Of a DNA stretch of 64,000 nt, positions 1-12,000 are shown in pieces (position 1 is the first letter of the stretch; the number at the start of each line of letters is the position of its first letter). The notes under the pieces are model-generated. The model was not told the DNA's origin. It did not search any database and saw nothing but the letters and a program-made list of their open reading frames with translations. The position numbers were made by a program, and so were the translations under genes. This DNA comes from Anaeromyces robustus (taxonomy: Eukaryota; Neocallimastigomycota; Neocallimastigomycetes; Neocallimastigales; Neocallimastigaceae): contig MCFG01000056.1 in assembly GCA_002104895.1 (NCBI GenBank), positions 18,501-82,500 on the forward strand. The letters run 5' to 3'.

Positions 1-2391
1 TTTTTTGATTCAGAAAAAGAATATAAATGTTATGAAGAGCATCGTCAGGAAAATAATAAAATAATATTTAATTCTGTTCATCTTTTATTAAGTGGTCATA
101 TAAAAGAAGAAGAACTTTTTGATATTTTATTATATAAAAAACTTAATATAGAGGTAATATATATTAAGTTTTTTAGTATATATTATTAAATTTTTTATAG
201 TTTGATTCATTTATTATTTATTTATATGATAAATATTATAAATAATTTTATTAAAAATAATATCAGATTCATGATAGAGATTACGAAGTACCTAAAGAAA
301 AAAAATATATTTCAAATAGTAAGAAATAAATATTTTAAAAATTTAAAATGTATATGAAACTAATTTTTTTATTATGTCAGAATTTGATTATATTGATAGT
401 TATAGAACTACATATATACCCAATGTTATCTATGGTGTTGCTTCTTATTGTAAATATTTATATAAAACAATTATTTATTTATTTATTTATTACATAAATA
501 AATATATTAAAATAATAAATACTAATTAATTAATAAAAATTATAGCTTTAGCACCTCTAGTTACAGGAGTTAAAGAATTAACACTGATTTCACCTGTAGA
601 AACAAACTTTCACCATAAAGGTAAAATAATTATTAATAATTAAAATTAATGATTAATAATAATTAAAATTAAAAAATAGTATATTAATATATAATTATAT
701 ATAATTATTTATTTAATAAAAGATAAAGGTTCTGACTTTGTAAATACAGTGAATTACATTGAATATGGGACTTCTCTTAAAATAAAAGTATCATTAGCTT
801 ATCCAATAATTAAAAATATAATAACAAATATAAATGAAATAACAAATTTTGATTTCTCAAGAATCATTATTATAGCAGAGTATGTATTAATAATGAATAT
901 TTATAATATAATTTTAATTTAACATTAATATTATAATTCTTATATAATAATATATATATAAATATTCTTAATTAAATTATAAATTTATGTAGTAAATCAG
1001 AAAATCAAAATATCATAAAATTAATAAGAATTATAAATGAATTTAATATTAAAGAATTTTTCAAATTCGAATTAAAACAAAGTAAAAAAAATGAATTGAA
1101 TGAAAACAAACCTGGAAAAAAGGATGGTGATAATTCAAAATCTAAAAATAAATCCGATAATGATAAAACAAAAAGTTATACAAATAAAAAAATTTCAAAA
1201 ATAAATAAAGATATAGAAGACGATAAAATACAAAGTATTAATAGTATTTATGACAGTTTTAATAATAATAAAACAAGCAATAATTCAATAGATTTTATTG
1301 AAAACTTTGATATAGAAGCATTTAGAATTGATAAGAATTTATTAGATGATCCTGAATTAGTATGTATAATATAAAATAAAAAAGTAAAATAAGATAAAAT
1401 AGTAAAATAATTATAATATATAAATATTTTAATTACATATTTTATATATTTTTGATATTTATAATAAATTAGGGAATAATTACTGGATTTCATATATATG
1501 ATCAAGAACAGCACATTATATTTTTAGAAGGTCCGATAAAAATTCTTCAAAATATAAGAGATATTTTAAATTCAAAGTATGCTATATATTTACATATCCA
1601 ATATTATATGTTAAATATTTATTAAAAGTCACTAACATAATTTATCATATATTTATTTAGTGATTTTATAAAATTTAAAACCTTTCATTCACCAAAACTT
1701 ACTTTTTACAAAAGAATATGGTCATCATCCTATATAGCTCCAATATATATAAATTTAAACAATAGTATTAAATCATTATTGAATTTAAATAACACTTTTT
1801 TAAAATGTCACACTCCAAAAATTTCTTTAGAAACTATAAAATTACTTAATATGGTAATATATGTGTTATAAAAATTATTATCTTATTTTAAGTAAAATTA
1901 ATAAAATAAAAGATAGATAGAAATTAATTTATATATATATATATATATACATCTATTTAATAAGTAAGAATCTAATCAATTATATTTTCTTCTTTTAATT
2001 GTTTAATTAATTAATATTATGAAAAATATTATATATAAATAGATTATTGAATGTAATTCAATGGAAGAAGTCAATTCAAAATTATTATTTCCGTCATATG
2101 AACAATTAAGTTCACTAATAGGATATTTAGGAAATAATGTTACAGCATATGAAATTCTATTACAATTAAATACCCTTAAAGAGCAATGTATACCTTCTTT
2201 TTATACCCCAAACATTGTAGAAGAATCTGTTGTATTACCTCAAAAGAAAGAAAAAATTAATAATTATAAAAGGGTTGATAATATGAATTACTTATATATG
2301 GAATTAATTAAGAAAAAACTTAATAGAGAACCTAATTATGTCAGACAAAATATTGTATATAATCATATAATTATATTAATAATTTTATTTG

Positions 2392-2450
<59 letters not shown>

Positions 2451-2900
2451 TAAACAATTATAATAAGAATAATAAATAATATTAAATAATAATAATAATA
2501 AATAAATAAATAAATAGAAATATGTATAAAATATTTATTTTTATTTATATATAAATATATATAATAGGATAAATTTCATGGATTGCCAAGTCACCAAAGG
2601 GAAAGAGTATATGGAAATGAAGGAATTCCATACAATTATAGTATTCAATATTTGAATAGTTCAGAATTAAAGAAAAAAATGTTACAAGAAGAATATTCAA
2701 AAGTAATATTATTCAATATAAATTTTAATTTTATATAATATTCAATTCTAATTTTTTTTTTTTTTAATTGAAACATGAATATCTTTTCTTTTTTTAATAC
2801 GGTTGTTACCAATTTCCGCCAGTATATAAAAATTCTAATACATTCCTATAATAAAAAATACAATTCACAAAATTTTGAAATTTATAATTCAAATTCATAA
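1..2900 (+). CDS. CFAP92/DUF4550-like protein, 5' end missing
   Basis: The gene runs in from the left edge, so the start is missing. I reconstruct 11 exons: 1-153, 267-318, 381-449, 546-620, 723-879, 993-1359, 1473-1576, 1661-1853, 2043-2354, 2568-2702 and 2823-2900, giving 564 residues in one frame with GT-AG introns. An early stretch contains EIHDRDYEVP, resembling a C2-like domain. The middle exon (993-1359) is Lys/Asn/Ser-rich and disordered. The later part (TGFHIYDQEQHIIFLEG, then LLFPSYEQLSSLIGYLG) resembles, from memory, the C-terminal half of CFAP92 (KIAA1257), a cilia/flagella-associated protein with a DUF4550 domain. The last intron (2703-2822) has a weakly supported acceptor at 2821-2822. 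A flagellar role would fit the zoospore stage of chytrid-like fungi. Exon structure is well supported; the family call is moderate. Confidence 0.5.
2393..2451 (+). repeat. (AAT)n microsatellite in an intron
   Basis: About 19 AAT units lie in the intron after exon 9 of the first gene. Read in the preceding frame they would add a poly-Asn tail, but the exon ends at the GT at 2355, so the tract is probably not translated. Confidence 0.8.
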
Positions 2901-3190
2901 TCTAAAAATAATAAAATTATTAAAATGTATACATAAATTTTTTATTAAAATGTATTATAAAATTTTTTTTTATTATTTATTAAAATTAAAATCTTAAAAA
3001 TAAAAAAAATAATAATAAAATTTAATAAAAAAATTGAATATTATAAAATTATAATTATAATAAGAAATAATAATATAATAATAATAAATAATAGTAATAA
3101 TAATAATAATAATAGTAATAATATGAATTGCAAAGTGAATATATAATAGAATTTAATTCTTAATATTTCAATTATTAATTATTTTAAAAC

Positions 3191-3675
3191 ATGGGAAAGC
3201 ATTCACATGATATACCTTGGAAAAAATATAAAGAAATTCTTGATTTTGAGGGTTAATATTTTAATATTAATTAAAATGAATATTTGTTTTGAATTATTTA
3301 AATAGAATGATAGTTTAAAAACATTATATTATTGTATACTTTAATTCTTAATTAAAATAATTAAAATAAAATACGAAAAAGTAAAATAAATAAAATAGAA
3401 TAGAATATAAGATCATAATAAAAATTATGATTTTTTTTTTTATAATAATTTTATGATATTAATTATAAATTTTTCTCTTTTAAATAACATATATTAATTT
3501 AATTAAAATAATCACAATTAAATTTAAATATTATAAATGTAATATTGATTATATTATAATAGAACCTATAGAAAGGAAATTTATTAAAGGTAATTTAATA
3601 ATTTTTTTTTTTTTTCTTCATAGAATAGATATTTATATTATTAATCCTTTTTTTTAATAATTTAATATACACTTT

Positions 3676-3715
<40 letters not shown>

Positions 3716-4346
3716 TTTTTATATAATTTTAAATTATAAAAGATAAAACGAAATCGGAACTAGAATACTCAGTTCTTTTGGAAGATAATATCCTTTTATT
3801 ATAAAATTAATTAAATTATTAAAATGATATATTTTAACCGAAATTCTTTTATAAAATGAATAAATATTTAATTATTTATTAATTATCATGCAATATTTAT
3901 TCCTTAACTTCACAGTATTAACACAAGAAAATTTTTAATATACCATTAGAAGATGAATATGTTGTTGTTTCCTGTAATAATTGTAAAAAACCAGTTTTAC
4001 AAAGTGCATTATTATACCATTTAGGTAATTGTCTATTATTAAATACATTAATAATAAATAATGAAAATAATAAATTTGGACTTAAAAATGAATTAAAATT
4101 TTAATTTATATTTCTTTTTTATAGAAAATTGCAAAAAAATTAAAAAGTTACAAGAAGATGGACCATTAAAAAAAGATATACAATTTGGATTATTTTTTGC
4201 TTCAAAACCACTTCCAGTTATAAAGCAGAAAAAAAATAAGAAAAGAAAATTAAATGAAGGTAAAAAATTAATTTAAATTAATATTTATTAATGAAAGAAA
4301 AAAAAAAAAATATATATATATATATATATAATATTTATTAATATTA

Positions 4347-4434
<88 letters not shown>

Positions 4435-4936
4435 TGGTCAGCCTATAGAAAAAGAAACAAAAGCATCTGGAAAAGATGAAACAGTGAAAGAAAAGAAAAG
4501 ATCAAAAGATAATGATAATGCTAAAAAACCAAATAAGAAAAAGAAAGGTTTAAAAATATATATAATTTTTTTTGATAATATTTAAATATATTAATAAAAA
4601 TTATTATAATATTTAATAAATAAATAATATAATATTAAATAATTATAATGATTCAGGTCCAATTGATTTAGATAAGCAATGTGGTGTTATGACAGAAAAT
4701 GGTACAATATGTACTCGTTCATTGACATGTAAGATTCATTCAGTTTCAGCTAAACGTGCTGTACAGGGAAGATCTCAAGATTATGATACATTATATAGAG
4801 CAACAAGTAGATTAAAAGGTGAAATTTTAATTGTATTATATATTATAATTACTCTTTGATCTATACACAACAATTATTATTGTTGTTGTTGTTGTTGTTG
4901 TTGTTGTTAATCCTTTTTTTTTTTTTTTTTTTTTTG

Positions 4937-4968
<32 letters not shown>

Positions 4969-5267
4969 TAATTATTATTATTAATATAGAAATGGCAGCA
5001 AATCAATTAGCAAATTCTATGGCAAAACAGAAAAAAGATGCTAAGGCAGCTGCAACTCGAAAAGCTTTAAAAGATGCAGCAGAAGCTGCAGCAAACGCTG
5101 CTACCTTAGCTGCAGGTTTAGAATTACCAACAAATTCAGATGAAGAAGCAGAAGCTGTATATAATGTTATTAAATATCATCGACCGAATCCACTTTATAT
5201 TAAAAATGCTTTTTCATTGAGAAGAAGATTAAATATGCTACAATTACGTGAAGAATTTTGTTCCTAA
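3191..5267 (+). CDS. SGF73: SAGA-associated factor 73 / ataxin-7-like protein (SCA7 domain)
   Basis: Eight exons: 3191-3251, 3563-3589, 3743-3771, 3928-4024, 4125-4259, 4434-4547, 4657-4818 and 4990-5267, giving 300 residues. The N-terminus ([14 protein letters not shown]) resembles the start of Sgf73. Residues 55-74 form a zinc finger with Cys55, Cys58, His70 and Cys74, followed by [13 protein letters not shown] Lys-rich linker leads to the SCA7 domain at about residues 155-208, with [19 protein letters not shown] and [17 protein letters not shown]. The C-terminal part is an Ala-rich helix and a conserved tail ending [15 protein letters not shown]. Sgf73 anchors the histone H2B deubiquitinase module to the SAGA coactivator in the nucleus. 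The intron after 3771 has a non-consensus GTTCTT donor and a CAAG acceptor, chosen because a frame stop blocks the better CACAG site. Confidence 0.88.
4349..4432 (+). repeat. (AAT)n followed by poly-A, intronic
   Basis: An AAT array (4349-4400) runs into a poly-A tract directly before the acceptor of the sixth exon of the SGF73-like gene. Confidence 0.8.
4872..4966 (+). repeat. (GTT)n, poly-T and (TTTTG)n, intronic
   Basis: The last intron of the SGF73-like gene holds about nine GTT units, a poly-T run of about 22 and then several GTTTT units. It is a pyrimidine-rich approach to the acceptor at 4988-4989. Confidence 0.75.
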
Positions 5268-6100
5268 ATTTTTGATTATAATAAATTTTAAAATAATTTT
5301 TGCAACATTAAATATATAAATAATATATAATATATGAAAAATATGAAAATGAAAATATATATACAAAATATACAATATATATAAAATATATATCACCAAT
5401 ACAAGAGAATTATTAAATTAAATATATAATATATATATATATATATATTTATATAATATTTTGTTATTTTCTTTTTATTTTTTATTTTTAATTTTTTTTT
5501 TTCTATTTTATTTTTATTTCTATTTTTTTAACATAATTTATTAATCATTTCATTATTAATTTCTTTTATATATTTCATTTTTTCTTAAGAAAGAAAAAAA
5601 AAATTTTTTATAATTTTTTTTTTATTCAAATATTTAAAGTATCAATTTTTTTTATTTTTTATTCTTTATTTTTCTTATCTTTTTATATTATCAATTATAA
5701 ATATAATATACATAATTATATAGAATCTATCAATACAATATTTATTTTTTAATATATATGTTATAATAAATAAAAATAAAAATAAAAATAAAGTTATTAC
5801 AAGAATTATAATACAAAATAATAATAAAAAAAAAAAACTTCATGATTGATTAATTTTATCTTTTTTAATTCAATTTGTAAAAACAAATAGAATTATATTT
5901 TTTTTCTATGGATATCCTTTATAGATATAACGATATAATGAAAATAAAAACAAAACTAAATTAAAAAAAAAAACAATCATCTATATATAAATTTAATAAA
6001 AATTGAATATATATTTCTTTATATTAAAAGAAATACAAATTCATCTATATAAAAAGAGCTATATAATTAACTATTTTTATTATATATTTATTTATTATTT

Positions 6101-6136
<36 letters not shown>

Positions 6137-6459
6137 TTTTTTATTTATATTTATTTATTTGTTTATTTATATATATTTTTTTATTTTATATTTATATTTT
6201 GTATTATAATTATTATTATTTTATATATTTTTATATTTTTATTTCTTTATCTTATATTTATTTTTTATTTATTTATTTATCCTTTAATTACTTGTTTATT
6301 TGTATTTATTATTGTATAATTAAATATATATATAATATATAAAAATGTTATTTTTCATTTTAGTTATTATTTTTTTTTCTTTCTTTCTTTTCTTTTTTTT
6401 TTTTCCTTTCGTTTTTTACTTTTGTCTCTTTAACTTTTTCTTTCTTTCTTTTTTTTCTT

Positions 6460-6490
<31 letters not shown>

Positions 6491-7285
6491 GTATAAGGAT
6501 GTGAATTTAAATAAATATATATTATTTTATATTACTTATTTTTTTTTTTTTTTATTTCAATTTTAAAAATATTTACTAACTATTTTATACATTATTTAAA
6601 TGATTTTAAAAGAATAAATATTATTATTATACTGAGTTATATTAAATTTTATATTTTATTAGATACGATAAAAACAAATAATAATATTATTAGAAATATA
6701 ATAATTTTTTATATATATTAAAATGTATATATTACATTATATTATTTACAATTTCAATATTTTTTTTTTTTTATTTAAAAAATAAAATATTATTTTTTAA
6801 ATATTATTTCTAAAAATATTATTATTATTATAATTATTATTAATTAGATTAAAATTTATACAAAAGGAAAAAAAAAAAAAAAATAAAAAGAAAAAGAAAA
6901 AGAAAAAAAAATATATATATATAAAAAAAATAAATAAAAAAAAATTAAGAAATTAAATTTAATGAAAATAAGAAATGGAAATATTAGTAATAAAAATAAA
7001 TAATAATAACGAAATTATAAAAAAAAAAATTATATAAATATATAAAAGATATAATTTATTTTATTATAATATTATATCTATATATAATTTTTCTTATTTC
7101 TTTTTATTATTATTATATTTTACTCTATTATATTATATGTTTATTTTTTTTTTTTTTTTTTTTTATTAAAAAAAAAAAAAAGTATATATATATATATATT
7201 TGATTACTATCTTTCTTTCTAAAGGTATTAATATTTATTAAATGAAATAATGATAAATAAATAAAAATATTAATTTTTATGATAA
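5268..7285. other. Intergenic, between convergent SGF73-like and CNOT1 genes
   Basis: Shared 3' flank of two convergent genes. It contains only poly-A, poly-T, TA and TTTA-type tracts (for example 6090-6160 and 6345-6490). Open frames here encode only Phe/Ile/Tyr/Leu low complexity and have no codon structure. No gene is seen. Confidence 0.75.
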
Positions 7286-7435
7286 TTATGATTTTCTTGA
7301 AACACTAAGAACAACATTGTTGAATATTTCTTCAATCTCCGGGGCACATTTAATAAAGTTTTTATGGTCCCAGAATTTGTATTTTTGATTTTTAATTAAT
7401 TCAATGAATGTAAATAGTAATCCCCTATAATTATT

Positions 7436-7479
<44 letters not shown>

Positions 7480-7669
7480 TTATTATTAAAATAATAAATA
7501 ATCAATTAGCATTAATAATAATAATATTAAACTTATATATTTTATATAAAAAAAAAATTATATATAAATATTTACCATGGATGTGGTTTATTAATAACAA
7601 GTCTCTCTAATAAAACTCTGTTTAATTATAATTAAATAAAATTTATATTAATTTCTTATTAATAAAGCA

Positions 7670-7702
<33 letters not shown>

Positions 7703-8967
7703 TAATAATTATAAAATATACCTTGTAATTTGTTCTTGAACAATTTCTTCTTCAGCTTCTATAAATAAATTCAATAATAATGTACTAAAGTATTGTGTAT
7801 GACGATTTGGATATCTTAATTGATTAACGATAGCACTTAATATATAATAACGACCTAAATTAAAAAATATTAAAGAATAATAATAATAATAATAATAATA
7901 ACAATAATAACATAATTAATAATATTAATAATTATTTAAAATAAATTATTAACATATATAAATTTTATAAAAGTATATATATATATATTATATAATTTAC
8001 CTTCTGAATCAAATTTCATTAATTGCATATAAATGTCAAATACAATATCTTTAGTAGTGGTATTTTCTGGTTTTTGGTTCATTGCATTAATAGCTTGAAT
8101 ACCAATATAGAATATTAAAGAATTAATTAATGGAATATTATATTTAGATTCATTAACATCATTATCATCTTTTCCATTCTTTAATAATATAGTTTGTAAA
8201 TTCGTTATTAAAGATTCTGGTTCCTTATTCTTTAAATATTGATCTATATCTTGCTTTATATTATATTTTATTAAATTAGCAGTATAGTCAGAAAGAATAA
8301 TTGGTGATTGTTGGAATTCTTGAAGGCTTTCTATCTTTAAGTTTGGTGTTAATGGATCAGGGAATCTCATATTACTTGGGTATGCACTTAGAATTAAATT
8401 ACGTAATTGAATACAAGATGATGGAATGACATCAATTAAAACTATATGATAACCATTAAGAAATTCTGGGAAATCATGTAATAATACTAAAAAGACACGT
8501 AAAGTACCACTATAAAGCATCAATATTTCTTCACTCAATTGTTGACCAGTTTGTAAAAAGATTCCTAAAAATTTAAATAAATCTATTATATGACGAAGAT
8601 AGTATGGCCAACCTTTTTGATTTTCAAGTAAAATTAATTTTGGCATAAAGGAACGATGAGATATTAATTGAAGCCATGAAAAAGTAAATCCTGGAACAGA
8701 AAGTGGTTGAAGAGAATGGAATGAATTACTAATTGATAATAAAATTTGGAAATAAACTTGTTGAATATTCTTTTCAATTTTTTCTAATTCATATAATATA
8801 CTAGAAAATAATCTAAAGTATGGTTGTTGATTAAATGATACTTTTTGAGTTTCATGAGATTGTACCATAACTAATACAATAACAGAAAGAACTTGAGTAG
8901 CTAATTTAACTTGTTCACTTGAATAATCATGTTCACTATTTTTATTATTATTATTATTATTATTATC

Positions 8968-9002
<35 letters not shown>

Positions 9003-9019
9003 TATTATCATTATTATTT

Positions 9020-9080
<61 letters not shown>

Positions 9081-12000
9081 CATTAACATCAATTTGATCA
9101 TCAATTAATTTTGGTTTGTATTTTATTAACAATACAATTAATTTAGCATAGGCATCAACTGGTTGATTTACAATATTCTTAATATAGTTACGTTTTTTAA
9201 ATAATAAATATTGATTTATACTAATTTCAGTAAAGTATCTAAAGAAGAAATAGGTTACATTATCACTCTTAAATAATCCTTGATTTTGTATTCTAGTAAT
9301 AAATTTAAATTGTTCTTCTTCACTTTTATTATAAATACAGATAGTCATCCATTCTTTAAATAAGAAAGATAATACTTCTTTACTTTCATTTAATAAAGCA
9401 TCATTTTTATTAATTGAAGTTTCATTAGTTGATTTCTCTGTATTTGAAGCTTCATTAGATTCATCATTTTCTTTACTTTCTGAAGATTCAGTATCCTTTA
9501 AAGTTTGAGATCCATATTTATCACCCTTATATTGAATTTGGGAATTACGTTTTTTAATATTATTTAATAATTTTTTTGCAGATTCTGGACAATTATCATA
9601 TTGAGACATATATTGGAATGCTTCTATACATTTTGGGAATTCATTAACATCAACATATAATTCCATATCTTCAAACACAGCAGCATTAATTAAATTAGCG
9701 ACATAATCAATAATTTCAACCTTATTCTTATTTAATTGTTGAGAAAGTTTAGTATCAAATTCTTCAGTACTAATTAATTTTGATTTAAGTATACTTTTTG
9801 TTACTGGGACATTCAATTTAACTTCACTATCAATTGACAAGAACCATGAAGTTATTCTTGTTGAAATGTCTTCTAAGAATTTAAACAATATATTTAAAAT
9901 AAATGTATAAACATCTTGTGAAAGAGTAGTATTACTTTTATACAGTGAAGTTATAATTTTTTCAAAGAGCATCAAAGGTATATCATCAACGGTGTTATTA
10001 TTAGATATTATTATATTTGGTATCTGTATTAACAATATATGAATATCAGTTATATCTTTAATAGAATATAAAACTTCATCAGGGTATTGATTAATAATAT
10101 CTTCAATTCTCTTCATTAAAATTACTAATTTCTCTAATAAATAATTAATAAATAATTTATAATTCATTTCTTGAGTTTGAGGGTTAACAAAATTATTATA
10201 ATTTTGGGTATCCTGAATAAATAATGAAGAATCTTTCATTTGCATCATTGATAAACCTTGATTTTGGGATTGATTTTGTGATAGATGCATTGAAAGAGTT
10301 TGTTGTTGTTGAGAAGTTAGTGGAAGTTGATTTTGTTGATTATAAAGGTGAAGTAATTGTTCATTACTTTGTTGATTAGATGACATTGTATTAATAGTTG
10401 GTGTAAGACCTCTAAATTCTTTATAGATTTGATATTGTGATGGTGTTAAACCACCAATTTTAACACTTAAAATGTCTGGAATATTAACTTGAGTGTATAT
10501 ATTTTTAATCAATTTCATATCAACAAAAGATTGATTTGGATGTTTACTACTATTAATACGATAAATGTATGCCATATTTAATGATTTATCAATATTAATT
10601 ATAGCTTTTTCAATTGCTAATCTTTCAATTACAGAATAGGCTAAATCATAATTATTATTAATGATAGAATTTATGATTTGTTCAATTTGAATATCAATAG
10701 CTAAACCAATCGAAGCAAATAAATTTCTTAAATGATTATTAATATTCATTCTAAGTGAATCTTTACATGTTACCATAACTAAATTTACTACTAAACTTTG
10801 AACTGTTATATGAGCAGCACTACGCATTTTTTCTTCACTAGGTTCCATAATGAAATCTTTTAAAATTATCTCACCTGTAGTAATAACAGCAATATTGATA
10901 CATCTTTCAACTTCAGCAATCAGAATTTCATCAATTGCTTGATTAAATTCTGTTTGAATAAATTGTTTTAATAATGGATATGTAGTAAATAAGCCTATAT
11001 TTGAATTAAATGACATTAATTGTAACTCTGGATAAATATTAATATCATTATTCATTTGGTTCATTGGATTATTATTATTCATGCCCATTATACTTTCAGT
11101 CATTGATGGAGTGCTTGGATTATATATCATTTGAGGATTCATTCCATTCATACCATTAATACCCATATCAACTCCTTAAAAAAAAAATTATATAATTAAA
11201 AAAAAAAAAATAAAATAAAATAATATATTAATACCAATAATTAAAATAATAAAAATAATTAAAATAAAATTTATATTATATATTTATAATAACATTGAAA
11301 ATAATTAATAATTAATAATAATAAATAGATAAATAATTATTTTAATTATTATTAATAGATTATTAAATATATATATAGAAATATATATAAATAAAAATAA
11401 AAGCCTACTTTGTTGTTGAGAAAGTATTTGTTGATTATTATAATATTCTGATTGAACTCTTCCATTTTTCATTAATTTTTCTTCTTGTTCCTTTCTTAAT
11501 TTATTATTAACTTGACGGTCCTTCAAATAATTAGAAGGTTTAATGTCCTTAATATCAATTTCTAAACTCTTACATAATACTTCAATTTCAAATTTTAAAT
11601 TTAACTTTAAATCAGTAAATTCATACAATTCAGAAAGTACTTTCAAAATAGCCATTGTCCATGGGTTTGGAGGTTTAAAAACAATACTTTTCGAAGCTTG
11701 TTCTAAAACCTTACACACAAACGGTATAATAACAATTAAACGTCCATTATCATATCCTTCTAATAATATTTCTTTCATTGCTAATATTCTGTGTTTAATA
11801 GGTCTATTTTTTGCTAAAGTAATTCCACCAAGCCATGTACCTAAATTCTTTAATAAAGATCTTTCATTTGAATTATTAACAATACTTTCTGAATTAATTA
11901 ATGAATAAATATTAACAAATGTCTCATATACAATAATTTTCATTAACAAAGGCTTTTCTAACTTATCCAAAAATGAAATATAAAGGGAATGGAAATTAGG

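Noticed and set aside
6345-6566. Phe-rich frame on the plus strand
   Set aside because: Translation of poly-T tracts in intergenic DNA.
11543-11908. 121-residue plus-strand frame
   Set aside because: It lies opposite a conserved CNOT1 exon and is an antisense shadow.
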